Assembly (NCBI GenBank): GCA_013152435.1
Contig: JAADGJ010000076.1
Span: forward strand, 95,581 to 159,580
Length of the DNA stretch: 64,000 nt
Source of the DNA: Chloroflexota bacterium
Lineage (GTDB): Bacteria > Chloroflexota > Anaerolineae > DUEN01
Reading direction: 5' to 3'
How positions within the stretch are numbered: the first letter of the stretch is position 1; every line of letters starts with the position of its first letter. The notes under the pieces were generated by a model, which worked only from the letters and a program-made list of their open reading frames with translations, was not told the DNA's origin and did not search any database. Made by a program: the position numbers and the translations under genes. Below are positions 1 through 8,302 of the stretch, in pieces.

Positions 1-1
1 T

Positions 2-133
2 AGGAACAACGTGGACCTGGAGAAGGAGATGGCCACCCTGGCCGAGACGGCGATCCGCTACCAGGCCTCAGCGCTGGTGCTGTCTCGCAAGCTGGCTTTG
101 TTGCGATCCATCATCGCCGGAGGGCGAAGGTAA
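2..133 (+). CDS. flgB: Flagellar basal-body rod protein FlgB, C-terminal end only
   Basis: Only the last 43 codons are in the window; the gene runs in from the left edge. FlgB forms the proximal rod of the flagellar basal body and is exported by the flagellar type III apparatus. The visible residues include NNVDLEKEMATLAETAIRY, the conserved C-terminal rod-protein helix seen in FlgB, followed by a hydrophobic-basic tail ending GGRR. FlgC tails normally end around an ADEML-like motif, which is absent, so FlgB fits better. The next gene starts only 12 bases downstream, and it is not flgC, which is unusual because flgB-flgC pairs are common. The call depends on a short fragment, so some doubt remains between rod proteins. 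Confidence 0.8.
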   Translation, partial: RNNVDLEKEMATLAETAIRYQASALVLSRKLALLRSIIAGGRR

Positions 134-145
134 GATCGGGGTGAG

Positions 146-3100
146 ATGAGAGGACGGAAGCATCTCCTTTGGGGTTGGGTGCGTGCGAGGTCGGCCGTGA
201 TCGGGTGGCTGATCCTTGCCTTGCTCCCTATCGGCATGCCGATGAGGGCCCCGGCCCAGGAGGTGCCGGTCCGCACCCTGACGATCCAGACGGCCGGGCC
301 GTCCCGGGTCCAGGTGGCGGACACTTACATCACGGCGGCCGATCCCGACCGATCTCATGATGCCGAGCCGATCCTGTCCCTGTCCGGCCGGTCGGTCGCC
401 CTGCTGCGGTTTGACCTGAGCGAGCTGCCCGCGGACGCGGAGGTGGCGAGCGCGAGCCTGGTGTTGTGGGTGGACGGCCGCAGCGCCCCGCTGCCCCTGG
501 ATGTGGCGGCTTATCCGCTGGCCCGGCCGTGGGAGGCGGGGGCGACCTGGCGCGAGGCTGCGCCTGGACGTCCGTGGGGGCGGCCTGGCGCGGTCGGTGA
601 GGCCGATCGCGGCGACGCCGTGGCGCACCAGAGACTGGACGGGGTTGGCCGATGGTACACGTGGGACGTGACCGCCGCCGTACGCCAACAGGCGGGGCGG
701 CCGGATCGAGATCTGCACCTGGCGTTGGCCGCGGATTTCGGCGGGACGGTGGAGTATTACCTCGCCAGCTCGGAGTGGAACGACGTGGGGCATCGCCCCC
801 GGTTGACGATCCGATACCGCGAGCCGGTCGAGCTTCAGGTGGCCTCGGTTCGTACGGATCTGGTTTACGGGAAGGAGTACTTCCCTGCCATGCCCTATGT
901 CATGTATGACTGGCGCAATCGCAACTGGCAGGCCGAGGCTCCCCAGCGAGGCCCCATCGGGAGTCACATCGAGTTCACATGGGAGGATATCAACCCTGCC
1001 CCAGGACAGTTCGATTGGTCCAAGTTCGATGAGTATCTGCGCGTCGCTCGGACCCAACGGGTGACGCTTCCGGACGGCTCTTCCATATATAAGCCGGTGA
1101 TGTTTACCTTGATGCTGGCCGCCAGCGGTGAGGAGGGGCGCTTCCGGGATTTCACACCGACCTGGGTCTACGACGCGATGGATGGGCGTCCGGAGCTGGA
1201 CGGGCGTCCGGTGGGATATGTGGTCCAGCCGGAGGGGTGCGCTCCAGCGGCCGTGCCCCTCTATGACGATCTGGCGTGGCAATCGGCCCTGGCCTCTGCC
1301 ATCGCTGCCTTCGGCGCCCGCTACGATCAGAACCCACTGGTGGCGGGGATCTGGATCGGCGCCGGCCTGGATGATGAGACGCAGCCGGCCAAGCGGGTGG
1401 GATCGTGTGATTACCCGACGGAGCTGGCCCGATACCTGGATTGTGAAGCCTATATGCGGTTTCTGGATCGGCTGATGGGATGGTACGCGGATGCCTTCCC
1501 ACATAAGCCGCTGTGGATTCAAGCGGCCCCAAGCGCCTGCGTGGGCCGCTCCGGTCCCTGGTCCAGGAGGCGCATCATGTTGAGGGCGGCCAAATTGGGG
1601 ATCGGGTACAAGGCGAACGCCCTTCAGCCCGACATGGTGACGGCCGTCGGGTATCTGAACAGCACCGGATGGCAGAAGATGGACACGGCAGATCGCTTCG
1701 CGGGGCAGGTGCCCATCGCTTTTGAGCCCGCCTTTAGCAATCCTGTCGGCGGGGAAGACCCCGTTGAGTACGCGTATTGGATGGTACACAACGCGCTGGC
1801 TCATCACGCGACGTTCATCGACTTGCAGGATGATTGGCTGGGCGACCTGGATCAGGTGCCGGAGGTATGGAGAACCATGCAGGAAAGTTTGAATCGAACG
1901 GCTGCGGATGCGCCGGCGGTGTGGATCGTGCTGCGCGATGCGGAATGCGCGCCGGTGATGTGGAAGAACAGCGGGAACGGGTGCGATCCGGGGGATTGGA
2001 GCTTTTACCTGTATCGCTCGGACGATCTGCCGGGCAATCGCACCGTGCATTTGCGAGAGGAGGATCTGCCGCGGACGGCCGCGGATCAGCCGTTCGGTCG
2101 GCATGCGCGGCGCACGGACGAGGCGAGCGGCAATCCGTGGATCTCCCTGGATGTGGATGATGCCTGGCAATTCGCCGGGCAGCTCCCTGTGGCCTATGGC
2201 GGGCAGGTTCAGTACGAGGTGAGCGTGTGGTACCTGGATCAGGGTACCGACGTGTGGCTCCTGGAGTATGCCGACCCGGAGGGCACGCTTCGCCAGGTTC
2301 GCGTGGAGAAGACCGATTCGGGGAGATGGCGTGAGGCGGTATGGGTCCTGGACGATCTCTTCCTGGCGGACATGCTGCCCGGCGGCATGGACCTCCGGCT
2401 GAACTCCGCCGGGGACGGCGATGATATCTTCCATAAGATCACGATTCGCGGGATTCGTGTGCCCAAGGAGCCGGTTGCTGCGACGCCCACACCTGGCGTG
2501 GGCTCGACGCCGTCGCCTTCGCCTACGCTGGCGGTCGGCGGGACCGTGACGCCCACACCGACGCCGACACCGGAGAGGGTGTCGACTCCTACGCCTACTC
2601 CCACGTCGGCGGTGCAGGTGATCGTCGTGCCACCCAGCCCAACGCCTACGCCGACGGTGGAGGTGATTGGTGTGCTGCCCAGCTCGACGCCCACGCCAAC
2701 GCCGCAAAAGGAGATCATCGTGTTCTCCGAGCCGCTGGCCCTGACGCCCACACCCACGGCTGCTGCGCCGATGTATGGGCGGGCGGGGGATGCCTCTCCG
2801 CCGTCCCGGGTGATGGCCAAGGTGGAGGCGCTGTGGCCCTCCGCTCCAGGGCACATCAACGCGACGGTGTATCTGTTCGCCGATCGATCGCTGGATCCGC
2901 CACCGTGCGACTGGGAGCCCACGGTGCTCCTCTGGGGGGCTGTTGGCGATGACCCGGCCCGGATGCTGGCGGTAGGGCGCAAGCGGATGGCTCAGGAGCG
3001 AGGGCGCACGTTCCCCGCCTGGGACTTCACCGGCGTGAACATCGACTCGTTGCAGCGGTCCGGGGAGCCGATGCACTTCTTCGCCTCGGTGGAGGGCGTG

Positions 3101-3610
3101 GACACGGTGTGGAACGTGGTGTCCATGGGCCAGGATGCGCGCACGCTGGGGGTCGCCGAGCCGGTGCCGGCGGGCCTGCTGACGTCGCCGCCGGCGGAGG
3201 TGGACGCGAAGATCTTCATCCTCTGGCCGCACGGCGGCGCGCCCGTCTCCGAGGCGAAGCGGGCCAACCTGACGGCGATCCTCCTTGAGACGGGAACGCA
3301 GCGGGCGTTTCCGGCGAAGGCTCCCTGGCTCCCGACGGTCCGACTTCATTGGTCCATCAACCACGGGGTGGACCTGACCGGGGGGAAGGGGATGATCGGT
3401 GTGCCGAGGGAGGTGAGCCGCGGTGGCATGCGCTATGTCGTCTGGGATTTCAACAACGTCGACGTGCGGGCGGCGCGCAATCCCAATAATCGGATGTACT
3501 TCTGGCTGAGCGTAGATGGCATCCGGACGAATACATCCGTCTGGGTGCACAGCGCGGATGGGCGCCCGATCCTTCAGACGGCGGATCTGCCGGCCAGAAG
3601 TTGTCGATAG
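146..3610 (+). CDS. Large secreted glycoside-hydrolase-like protein (GH42/GH35-type barrel, Thr-Pro linker, two C-terminal repeats)
   Basis: This 1154-residue protein has an N-terminal hydrophobic signal (about residues 15-37, ending near APAQE), so it is probably exported. Residues about 40-230 look like a DNRLRE-type beta-sandwich (LLRFDLSELP, ASLVLWV). Residues about 235-600 look like a TIM barrel of the beta-galactosidase clan: the segment WEDINPAPGQFDWSKFD is typical of GH42/GH35 barrels, and IWIGAGLDDET may hold acidic active-site residues. A Thr-Pro-rich linker follows (about 775-880). Two related C-terminal domains then start near KVEALWPSAPG and DAKIFILWPHGG. The GGTGAG ribosome site sits just before ATG 146, 12 bases after flgB, implying one transcript. 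The substrate is not known. It could be a cell-surface glycan remodelling enzyme or a non-catalytic binding protein. Confidence 0.7.
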   Translation: MRGRKHLLWGWVRARSAVIGWLILALLPIGMPMRAPAQEVPVRTLTIQTAGPSRVQVADTYITAADPDRSHDAEPILSLSGRSVALLRFDLSELPADAEVASASLVLWVDGRSAPLPLDVAAYPLARPWEAGATWREAAPGRPWGRPGAVGEADRGDAVAHQRLDGVGRWYTWDVTAAVRQQAGRPDRDLHLALAADFGGTVEYYLASSEWNDVGHRPRLTIRYREPVELQVASVRTDLVYGKEYFPAMPYVMYDWRNRNWQAEAPQRGPIGSHIEFTWEDINPAPGQFDWSKFDEYLRVARTQRVTLPDGSSIYKPVMFTLMLAASGEEGRFRDFTPTWVYDAMDGRPELDGRPVGYVVQPEGCAPAAVPLYDDLAWQSALASAIAAFGARYDQNPLVAGIWIGAGLDDETQPAKRVGSCDYPTELARYLDCEAYMRFLDRLMGWYADAFPHKPLWIQAAPSACVGRSGPWSRRRIMLRAAKLGIGYKANALQPDMVTAVGYLNSTGWQKMDTADRFAGQVPIAFEPAFSNPVGGEDPVEYAYWMVHNALAHHATFIDLQDDWLGDLDQVPEVWRTMQESLNRTAADAPAVWIVLRDAECAPVMWKNSGNGCDPGDWSFYLYRSDDLPGNRTVHLREEDLPRTAADQPFGRHARRTDEASGNPWISLDVDDAWQFAGQLPVAYGGQVQYEVSVWYLDQGTDVWLLEYADPEGTLRQVRVEKTDSGRWREAVWVLDDLFLADMLPGGMDLRLNSAGDGDDIFHKITIRGIRVPKEPVAATPTPGVGSTPSPSPTLAVGGTVTPTPTPTPERVSTPTPTPTSAVQVIVVPPSPTPTPTVEVIGVLPSSTPTPTPQKEIIVFSEPLALTPTPTAAAPMYGRAGDASPPSRVMAKVEALWPSAPGHINATVYLFADRSLDPPPCDWEPTVLLWGAVGDDPARMLAVGRKRMAQERGRTFPAWDFTGVNIDSLQRSGEPMHFFASVEGVDTVWNVVSMGQDARTLGVAEPVPAGLLTSPPAEVDAKIFILWPHGGAPVSEAKRANLTAILLETGTQRAFPAKAPWLPTVRLHWSINHGVDLTGGKGMIGVPREVSRGGMRYVVWDFNNVDVRAARNPNNRMYFWLSVDGIRTNTSVWVHSADGRPILQTADLPARSCR

Positions 3611-3712
3611 AGGAAGTGATCCGCGTTCGGGAGGTGACCGCTTGTCGGAGGAAGCGCGTGCAGGGAAGAGGCTGGCGACCTCATATTCTCCTGGCAGAAA
3701 GGAGGTGATTGG

Positions 3713-5782
3713 GTGCAAGTCAGTGATCTGAACATCTTTTCCCTGATCCAGCCGGCCATGGGAGAGGCCCTCATTGGCGCCGAGGCCTCCATGACGGCCG
3801 CGTCGGCCACCGTGGGCGATTTCCGCCCCATGCTGTGGGCTTTGTTCGCGGCCGCCGGGGATGGCCCGGGCCAGGGCGACGATGCGGCCGCCATGGCGCC
3901 GGGGGAGGACATGGCGCAGGACGCCCGTCCTGAACGATCGATCGGGCGGAAGGAGGTGGTGCCTGCAGGCGATCTGGCGCTGTCCTGCGTGGGGGTCAGT
4001 GTGTTCCCCCCAAGTGTCCAACCGGAGCTGGTGAGCGGTGGGCCCGTCGCGTCGGCCTTCCATGCGTCGGAGGCTGGGGTGGAGGGCGTGGAGGCGCTGG
4101 CGGATGTCCTCCAGGCGGGGGGACGTGGCCCGCATCCGGGGGCGGGCAAGGTCGCACCCCGGGCGTGGCCTGACGGCCTATCCGCCCAGACCGTGTCCCC
4201 TCCGGAGGGGGAGACGACCTGGATGGGAGCGCCGTTCGTGGCGTCCACTCCGAGTATGTCGCCCGTAGGCGTGGAGGGAAAGCCGGAGGAAGCCTCCCAG
4301 GCCCTACCGCAAGGGCAGCTGGGTGGACAGGAGGGCATCCGAGAGGGTGTCGTCCAGCCCTCTGTCGCCCCATCGATGACGCTCGCGGCCGAGCCGAGCT
4401 CCGCTCTGGAGGCGCCGATGTCGGAGATGCCGAAGGGGGCGCAGCTGCCCGAGGGATCTCAGGGCGTCATCTCTGGCGGCTCCGATGGCTCACCGGGGAC
4501 AGGCCGGAAGTCTGGTGCCTCGAAGCCGGTGGGGCGGCCATCCATCTGGGCGGATCCTGTCGTGTCATCGCCGGGACGTACGGAGGGCTCGGCTGCCCAG
4601 TCCTCGGGTGAGGAGCCATCGATGGGAGTGGAGTCGGGACGCCTCCCAAGTGTGAGGGACGCGATCGGGATGCGGGTGCCCCGATGGAGAAGGACGCTCC
4701 TGGCGGGGCGGAACATCCCACCCGTCGGGAGGCCCGAGATGGAGTCCGGCCCCGCTCGTGTGGACGTCCCCGACGCGGGGAAGCCGATGCGAGAAGAAAA
4801 GCCGTCTGGAGTGGAGGCCGTTGGGCTTCCCCGGACGGAGGCGGCGCGGCCCTCTGGGGCAAGCGTTCCGCCGGTGGTCGGTGATGGGACGGGGGAGCCG
4901 GCGCGGCCGGTCTCTTCCGGACGTGTGACAGCGCCTGTTCGGGGGGAGACCCCAGTGGTCCCGGACGCGGCGAAGACGTCCCCTCCGGTGGGCGTCGGGG
5001 GGCGAGATCCCAGGGATGTGCCATCACCCGCTGCGCGGGCGGATGTCGGGCTCGACTCCATGGGAGATCGGGGGATAGCGGCCCAACGCGGGCACGTGAA
5101 CAGCACCCTGATGAATCCTCGCCCGGCTGAGATCCCGGCGGCTGTCGAGGCCGGACGTGATCCGGGGATGGCTTACTCCCGTCCCGGAGGTGAGCGTCGC
5201 GAGCCGGGAGCCCGGCAGGCCCCAGGCCCCGCATCCGTCTCGTGGGCGGAGGCGGCGCCCATTCCGGGGGCGAAGAACCCGGTTGCCAGATCCGCTGAGG
5301 TCGGGGCCGGGCTCGTGAGCTCCGATGGGCGAGAGTTCAACATCGCGGACACGCTGGAGGAACTGGTGGGCCAGATCCGGGTGGCCTGGCGGCGTGGCGA
5401 GTCGGAGTGCCGGCTGCAGCTTCATCCGGAGCAGCTGGGCCGCCTGGAGGTGCGTCTGGTGTCTGGTCGCAATGGGATGACCCTGCTCATGCGGACGGAG
5501 ACGGCCGAGGCGCAGGCGGTCATCCAGTCGAACCTGGATCGTCTGCGCACAGGGCTGGAGGGGCACGGCATCCACCTGGAGCGGTGTGAGGTCGTGGCCG
5601 GCCAGATGGACGCCGGGGGCGCGAGCTGGCAGAACGGCGGCGGGCAGGGGCCCTTGTGGGACCAGCCTGAGCTGCCGGGGTATGTCCCAGCGGCGTACAC
5701 ACGCCCCACCACCGAACGCATCACCGGGGCGCGTCGGCCGGCATATCGGCGTCCTGATGCGCTGATCGATCTGGAGGTCTAG
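3713..5782 (+). CDS. fliK: Flagellar hook-length control protein FliK
   Basis: FliK is the secreted ruler that measures the hook and switches the export gate (through FlhB) from hook to filament substrates. The 689-residue product has a long low-complexity Pro, Gly, Glu and Ser-rich region (about 1-540), as expected for a ruler. A conserved C-terminal domain follows (about 545-650) with LQLHPEQLGRLEVRL, the hallmark of FliK C-terminal domains, and then an Asn-rich to Gly-rich tail. The start is GTG 3713, placed behind an excellent AAAGGAGGTG ribosome site. flgD follows after 11 bases. At 689 residues it is longer than many FliK proteins, consistent with the variability of the ruler region. 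The N-terminal part cannot be recognised by motif, and the call rests on the C-terminal domain and on position. Confidence 0.9.
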   Translation: MQVSDLNIFSLIQPAMGEALIGAEASMTAASATVGDFRPMLWALFAAAGDGPGQGDDAAAMAPGEDMAQDARPERSIGRKEVVPAGDLALSCVGVSVFPPSVQPELVSGGPVASAFHASEAGVEGVEALADVLQAGGRGPHPGAGKVAPRAWPDGLSAQTVSPPEGETTWMGAPFVASTPSMSPVGVEGKPEEASQALPQGQLGGQEGIREGVVQPSVAPSMTLAAEPSSALEAPMSEMPKGAQLPEGSQGVISGGSDGSPGTGRKSGASKPVGRPSIWADPVVSSPGRTEGSAAQSSGEEPSMGVESGRLPSVRDAIGMRVPRWRRTLLAGRNIPPVGRPEMESGPARVDVPDAGKPMREEKPSGVEAVGLPRTEAARPSGASVPPVVGDGTGEPARPVSSGRVTAPVRGETPVVPDAAKTSPPVGVGGRDPRDVPSPAARADVGLDSMGDRGIAAQRGHVNSTLMNPRPAEIPAAVEAGRDPGMAYSRPGGERREPGARQAPGPASVSWAEAAPIPGAKNPVARSAEVGAGLVSSDGREFNIADTLEELVGQIRVAWRRGESECRLQLHPEQLGRLEVRLVSGRNGMTLLMRTETAEAQAVIQSNLDRLRTGLEGHGIHLERCEVVAGQMDAGGASWQNGGGQGPLWDQPELPGYVPAAYTRPTTERITGARRPAYRRPDALIDLEV

Positions 5783-5793
5783 GAGGTAGGCGT

Positions 5794-6228
5794 ATGGATG
5801 AAACCCCTTGGGCAGTTGCAGCGGCCGGTCTCATGGCGGCTGCCCCTCAGGCGCAGGAGAGCCGTCCGGAGAGCGACGAGCGCTCCTTGCTGGGGATCGA
5901 CCATGAGGCCTTTCTCAAGCTTCTGATCGCCCAGATCCGTCACCAAGATCCGTTGTCCCCCATGGACAGCGGGGAGTTCCTGTCGCAGCTGGCCGAGCTC
6001 ACGACGCTGGAGCAGATGTGGCGCATGAACGAGAGCTTGCAGGCCTTCATGTCGCAACAGCAGCTCCTGCAGGCCAGCGCTATGATCGGGCGCACGGTGC
6101 AGGGGACGGATGACACCGACCAGCCCTTCCAGGGCGTGGTGCAGGGTGCCCTGGTCCGTGATGGCACGGTGACCCTGGATCTGGGAGATCGACAGGTGCC
6201 GCTGAAGTGGGTCACTTCGGTGCGTTGA
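5794..6228 (+). CDS. flgD: Hook assembly scaffold protein FlgD (short form)
   Basis: FlgD caps the growing hook and directs polymerisation of FlgE. The 144-residue product has the conserved N-terminal FlgD signature: FLKLLIAQIRHQDPLSPMDS followed by FLSQLAELTTLEQM. Only one short beta-rich C-terminal stretch (about 100-144) is present, without the tudor-like and FNIII-like domains of enteric FlgD. Such short forms are usual in Gram-positive-type flagellar operons. The AGGAGG ribosome site lies a few bases before ATG 5794. It follows fliK by 11 bases and precedes the flagellar operon protein and flgE, the canonical order. Confidence 0.93.
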   Translation: MDETPWAVAAAGLMAAAPQAQESRPESDERSLLGIDHEAFLKLLIAQIRHQDPLSPMDSGEFLSQLAELTTLEQMWRMNESLQAFMSQQQLLQASAMIGRTVQGTDDTDQPFQGVVQGALVRDGTVTLDLGDRQVPLKWVTSVR

Positions 6229-6248
6229 GGTATGGAGTGAGCGTGCAT

Positions 6249-6641
6249 ATGGTTGAGAAGATCACACTGCCCATCGCGTCGGAGTCCGTGCGGGGAGCGA
6301 CGTCTGCCCGGCGCGAGAGCGCCTCACGGCCGCCGGACTCGGGGCGACCCGACTTCGCCGCCGTCCTGCGTCAGGAGATGGAGGAGGAGGGGCTTCGCTT
6401 CTCCCGTCATGCGACCTCTCGTCTCCAGGCGCGCGGGATTGAGTTGGATGCGGCGCAGCGGGATCGCATCGAGAGGGCTGTGGAGGCGGCTCGCCAGAAG
6501 GGGGCGAAGGAGTCGCTGATCCTGCTGGACGATCTGGCGTTCGTGGTGAGCGTCCGCAATCGCACCGTGATCACGGCCATTGATGCCGCTCATCGCAGAT
6601 CGAACGTGTTCACGCACATCGACAGTGCGGTGCTCGCCTGA
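6249..6641 (+). CDS. Flagellar operon protein of the TIGR02530 type
   Basis: This is a small conserved protein found between flgD and flgE in many Gram-positive-type flagellar operons; its exact role is not settled. The 130-residue product has the family core: LRFSRHATSRLQARGIEL, then AKESLILLDDLAFVVSV, RNRTVITAIDA and a terminal NVFTHIDSAVLA. The first 45 residues are variable and probably disordered. ATG 6249 is chosen as start, but GTG 6243 and GTG 6237 are in frame and the ribosome site (GGAG near 6234) would suit GTG 6243 slightly better. The open frame reaches back into flgD, so translation is probably coupled. A perfect hairpin follows the stop. Confidence 0.88.
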   Translation: MVEKITLPIASESVRGATSARRESASRPPDSGRPDFAAVLRQEMEEEGLRFSRHATSRLQARGIELDAAQRDRIERAVEAARQKGAKESLILLDDLAFVVSVRNRTVITAIDAAHRRSNVFTHIDSAVLA

Positions 6642-6649
6642 TCGGATCG

Positions 6650-6669
6650 CTCGGGCCGGTGCCCGAGCT
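6650..6669 (+). terminator. Hairpin after the flagellar operon gene, terminator-like
   Basis: GCTCGGGC and GCCCGAGC form a perfect 8-bp stem with a 4-base loop, nine bases after the stop at 6641 and followed by TTTGG. The T tract is short, so it may attenuate rather than end transcription before flgE. Confidence 0.5.
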
Positions 6670-6773
6670 TTGGAGGAAGACGGAATCCGTTGCGTACGGC
6701 CGGACCTCTTGCAGGGGGCCGACGCAACAACATGACATAACGAATCACAAAACCCCTTCAGGAGGTAGTCACG

Positions 6774-8009
6774 ATGTTGCGCTCTATGATTTCTGCTTCG
6801 TCTGCTCTGCGGTTCCACCAGACGTTCATGGACGTGGTGGCGAACAACATCGCCAACGTGAACACGGTTGGGTTCAAGAGCAGCCGGATCACGTTCCAGG
6901 AGATGATGAACCAGGTCATCAGCAGCGGTGTCGGGCCCGATCCGGCGGCCAATCGCGGCGGGATCAACCCGATACAGATCGGCCTGGGCATGATGCTGGG
7001 AGGCGTGCAGACGCAGTTCCTCCAGGGTGGGCTGCAGGCCACCGGGCGGAACAGCGACCTGGCCATTCAGGGAGAGGGGTTCTTCATCTACCAGGGCCCC
7101 AATCAGCAGTATTACTCACGAGACGGCACGCTGGATATCTCCACCGACGGGAAGCTGGTGAATCCGAACACGGGGATGTACATCCTCGGATGGCAGGCCG
7201 TGAACGGTAGCGTCGATCCCTCAGGGCCGCTGACCCCGATCACCATCGCGTTGGGCAGCGGGGTCACCGCCCAGCAGACGGAGAACGTCACCTTCGGCGG
7301 GAATCTGAATTCCTCCGCCGATACCGGTGAGGCGACCTCCGTCACCTTTGAGGTCTACGACTCTATGGGGACGTCTCACTACATCACGCTGACCTTTGAG
7401 AAGCAGGCCGCCAATACGTGGAGCGTCACGGCCAGCACCAATGATCCCGATGTCACCATCACGAACCCCACCCTTACCGACATCGAGTTCGATGCGCAGG
7501 GGCAGGTGACCGCTGGTGGCACGCAGACGATGCAGATCCAGCTGGCCAATGGGGCGGACACCCCGCAGGACATCAACCTGAACCTGAGCGGCCTGACCCA
7601 GCTGGCCGACCTGAGCGAGGTGCGGGCCATCTCGCAGGACGGCAACGCGGCGGGCGCCCTCATCGGCTTCGATGTCGCGGCCAGCGGCATGGTGATGGGG
7701 GTGTACTCCAACGGGCTGCGCCAGGCCGTGGGGCAGATCGCCCTGGCGACGTTCCGCAACCCGGCCGGCCTCATCAAGATCGGGCAGAACCTCTTCGCCG
7801 AATCGGCCAACACGGGCGATCGCGTGGTGGGTGTGGCCGGAACCGGGGAGCGTGGGCAGATCAACGCGGGCTATCTGGAGATGTCCAACGTGGACCTGGC
7901 CACGCAGTTCACGGACATGATCCGGGCCCAGCGTGGGTTCCAGGCCAACTCCCGGGTGATCACCGCCTCCGATCAGATGCTGACGGAGCTGGTGAACATC
8001 GTCCGGTAG
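6774..8009 (+). CDS. flgE: Flagellar hook protein FlgE
   Basis: FlgE polymerises into the hook, the universal joint between rod and filament. The 411-residue protein has the N-terminal rod/hook signature ANNIANVNTVGFKSSR, a flgE-type middle region (beta-rich, about 90-330, with NVTFGGNLNSS and VTFEVYDSMG), and the C-terminal coiled-coil segment NVDLATQFTDMIRAQRGFQ followed by ASDQMLTELVNIVR. This size is typical of hook proteins rather than FlgF or FlgG. A strong TTCAGGAGG ribosome site precedes ATG 6774. It is the last flagellar gene before about 21.5 kb of glycoside-hydrolase and chemotaxis genes, and a hairpin lies just after its stop. Confidence 0.95.
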   Translation: MLRSMISASSALRFHQTFMDVVANNIANVNTVGFKSSRITFQEMMNQVISSGVGPDPAANRGGINPIQIGLGMMLGGVQTQFLQGGLQATGRNSDLAIQGEGFFIYQGPNQQYYSRDGTLDISTDGKLVNPNTGMYILGWQAVNGSVDPSGPLTPITIALGSGVTAQQTENVTFGGNLNSSADTGEATSVTFEVYDSMGTSHYITLTFEKQAANTWSVTASTNDPDVTITNPTLTDIEFDAQGQVTAGGTQTMQIQLANGADTPQDINLNLSGLTQLADLSEVRAISQDGNAAGALIGFDVAASGMVMGVYSNGLRQAVGQIALATFRNPAGLIKIGQNLFAESANTGDRVVGVAGTGERGQINAGYLEMSNVDLATQFTDMIRAQRGFQANSRVITASDQMLTELVNIVR

Positions 8010-8017
8010 TGGATATA

Positions 8018-8040
8018 GGGGCGATCCGCCGGATCGCCCC
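8018..8040 (+). terminator. Perfect hairpin after flgE
   Basis: GGGGCGATCC and GGATCGCCCC form a perfect 10-bp stem with a 3-base loop (8028-8030), nine bases after the flgE stop. No T tract follows. It probably marks the 3' end of the flagellar transcript or protects it. Confidence 0.5.
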
Positions 8041-8081
8041 ATAAGCACTTGCTCAAACGATGCGAAGGCGTGAGCTTGCGT

Positions 8082-8114
8082 TGTAGGGGGCACGGCGCCG
8101 CTGTGCCCCCTACA
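8082..8114. repeat. Intergenic palindrome of REP type
   Basis: TGTAGGGGGCAC (8082-8093) and GTGCCCCCTACA (8103-8114) are perfect 12-base inverted arms around a 9-base GC-rich loop. It lies in the 293-base gap between flgE and the next gene. Such GTAGGGG...CCCCTAC palindromes look like dispersed intergenic repeats; whether it is repeated in the genome cannot be tested here. Confidence 0.5.
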
Positions 8115-8302
8115 GTACGAAGGGCGGGAAAGCGGCATCTTCATGGCTGCCGGTTTATGTCCAGGGGCACAACCTTGTGTTGGGTGACGCGTGCGTTGCC
8201 CCCGATGGAAGGGGGCGACCGGCCGGTTTTGGGGGATAGGTAGCCCTTGCCTGAGCTTTGAAAATCCCTGGGGTATCCTCGATGAGGGAGGGGAGTGTCG
8301 TG

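Noticed and set aside
68..4135. A very long open frame on the minus strand across the glycosidase-like and fliK genes
   Set aside because: It lies antisense to well-supported genes, is rich in Arg, Pro and His, and has no family motif; GC-rich DNA gives such shadow frames. The same applies to 37250-39424 and 46039-48225 on the minus strand.
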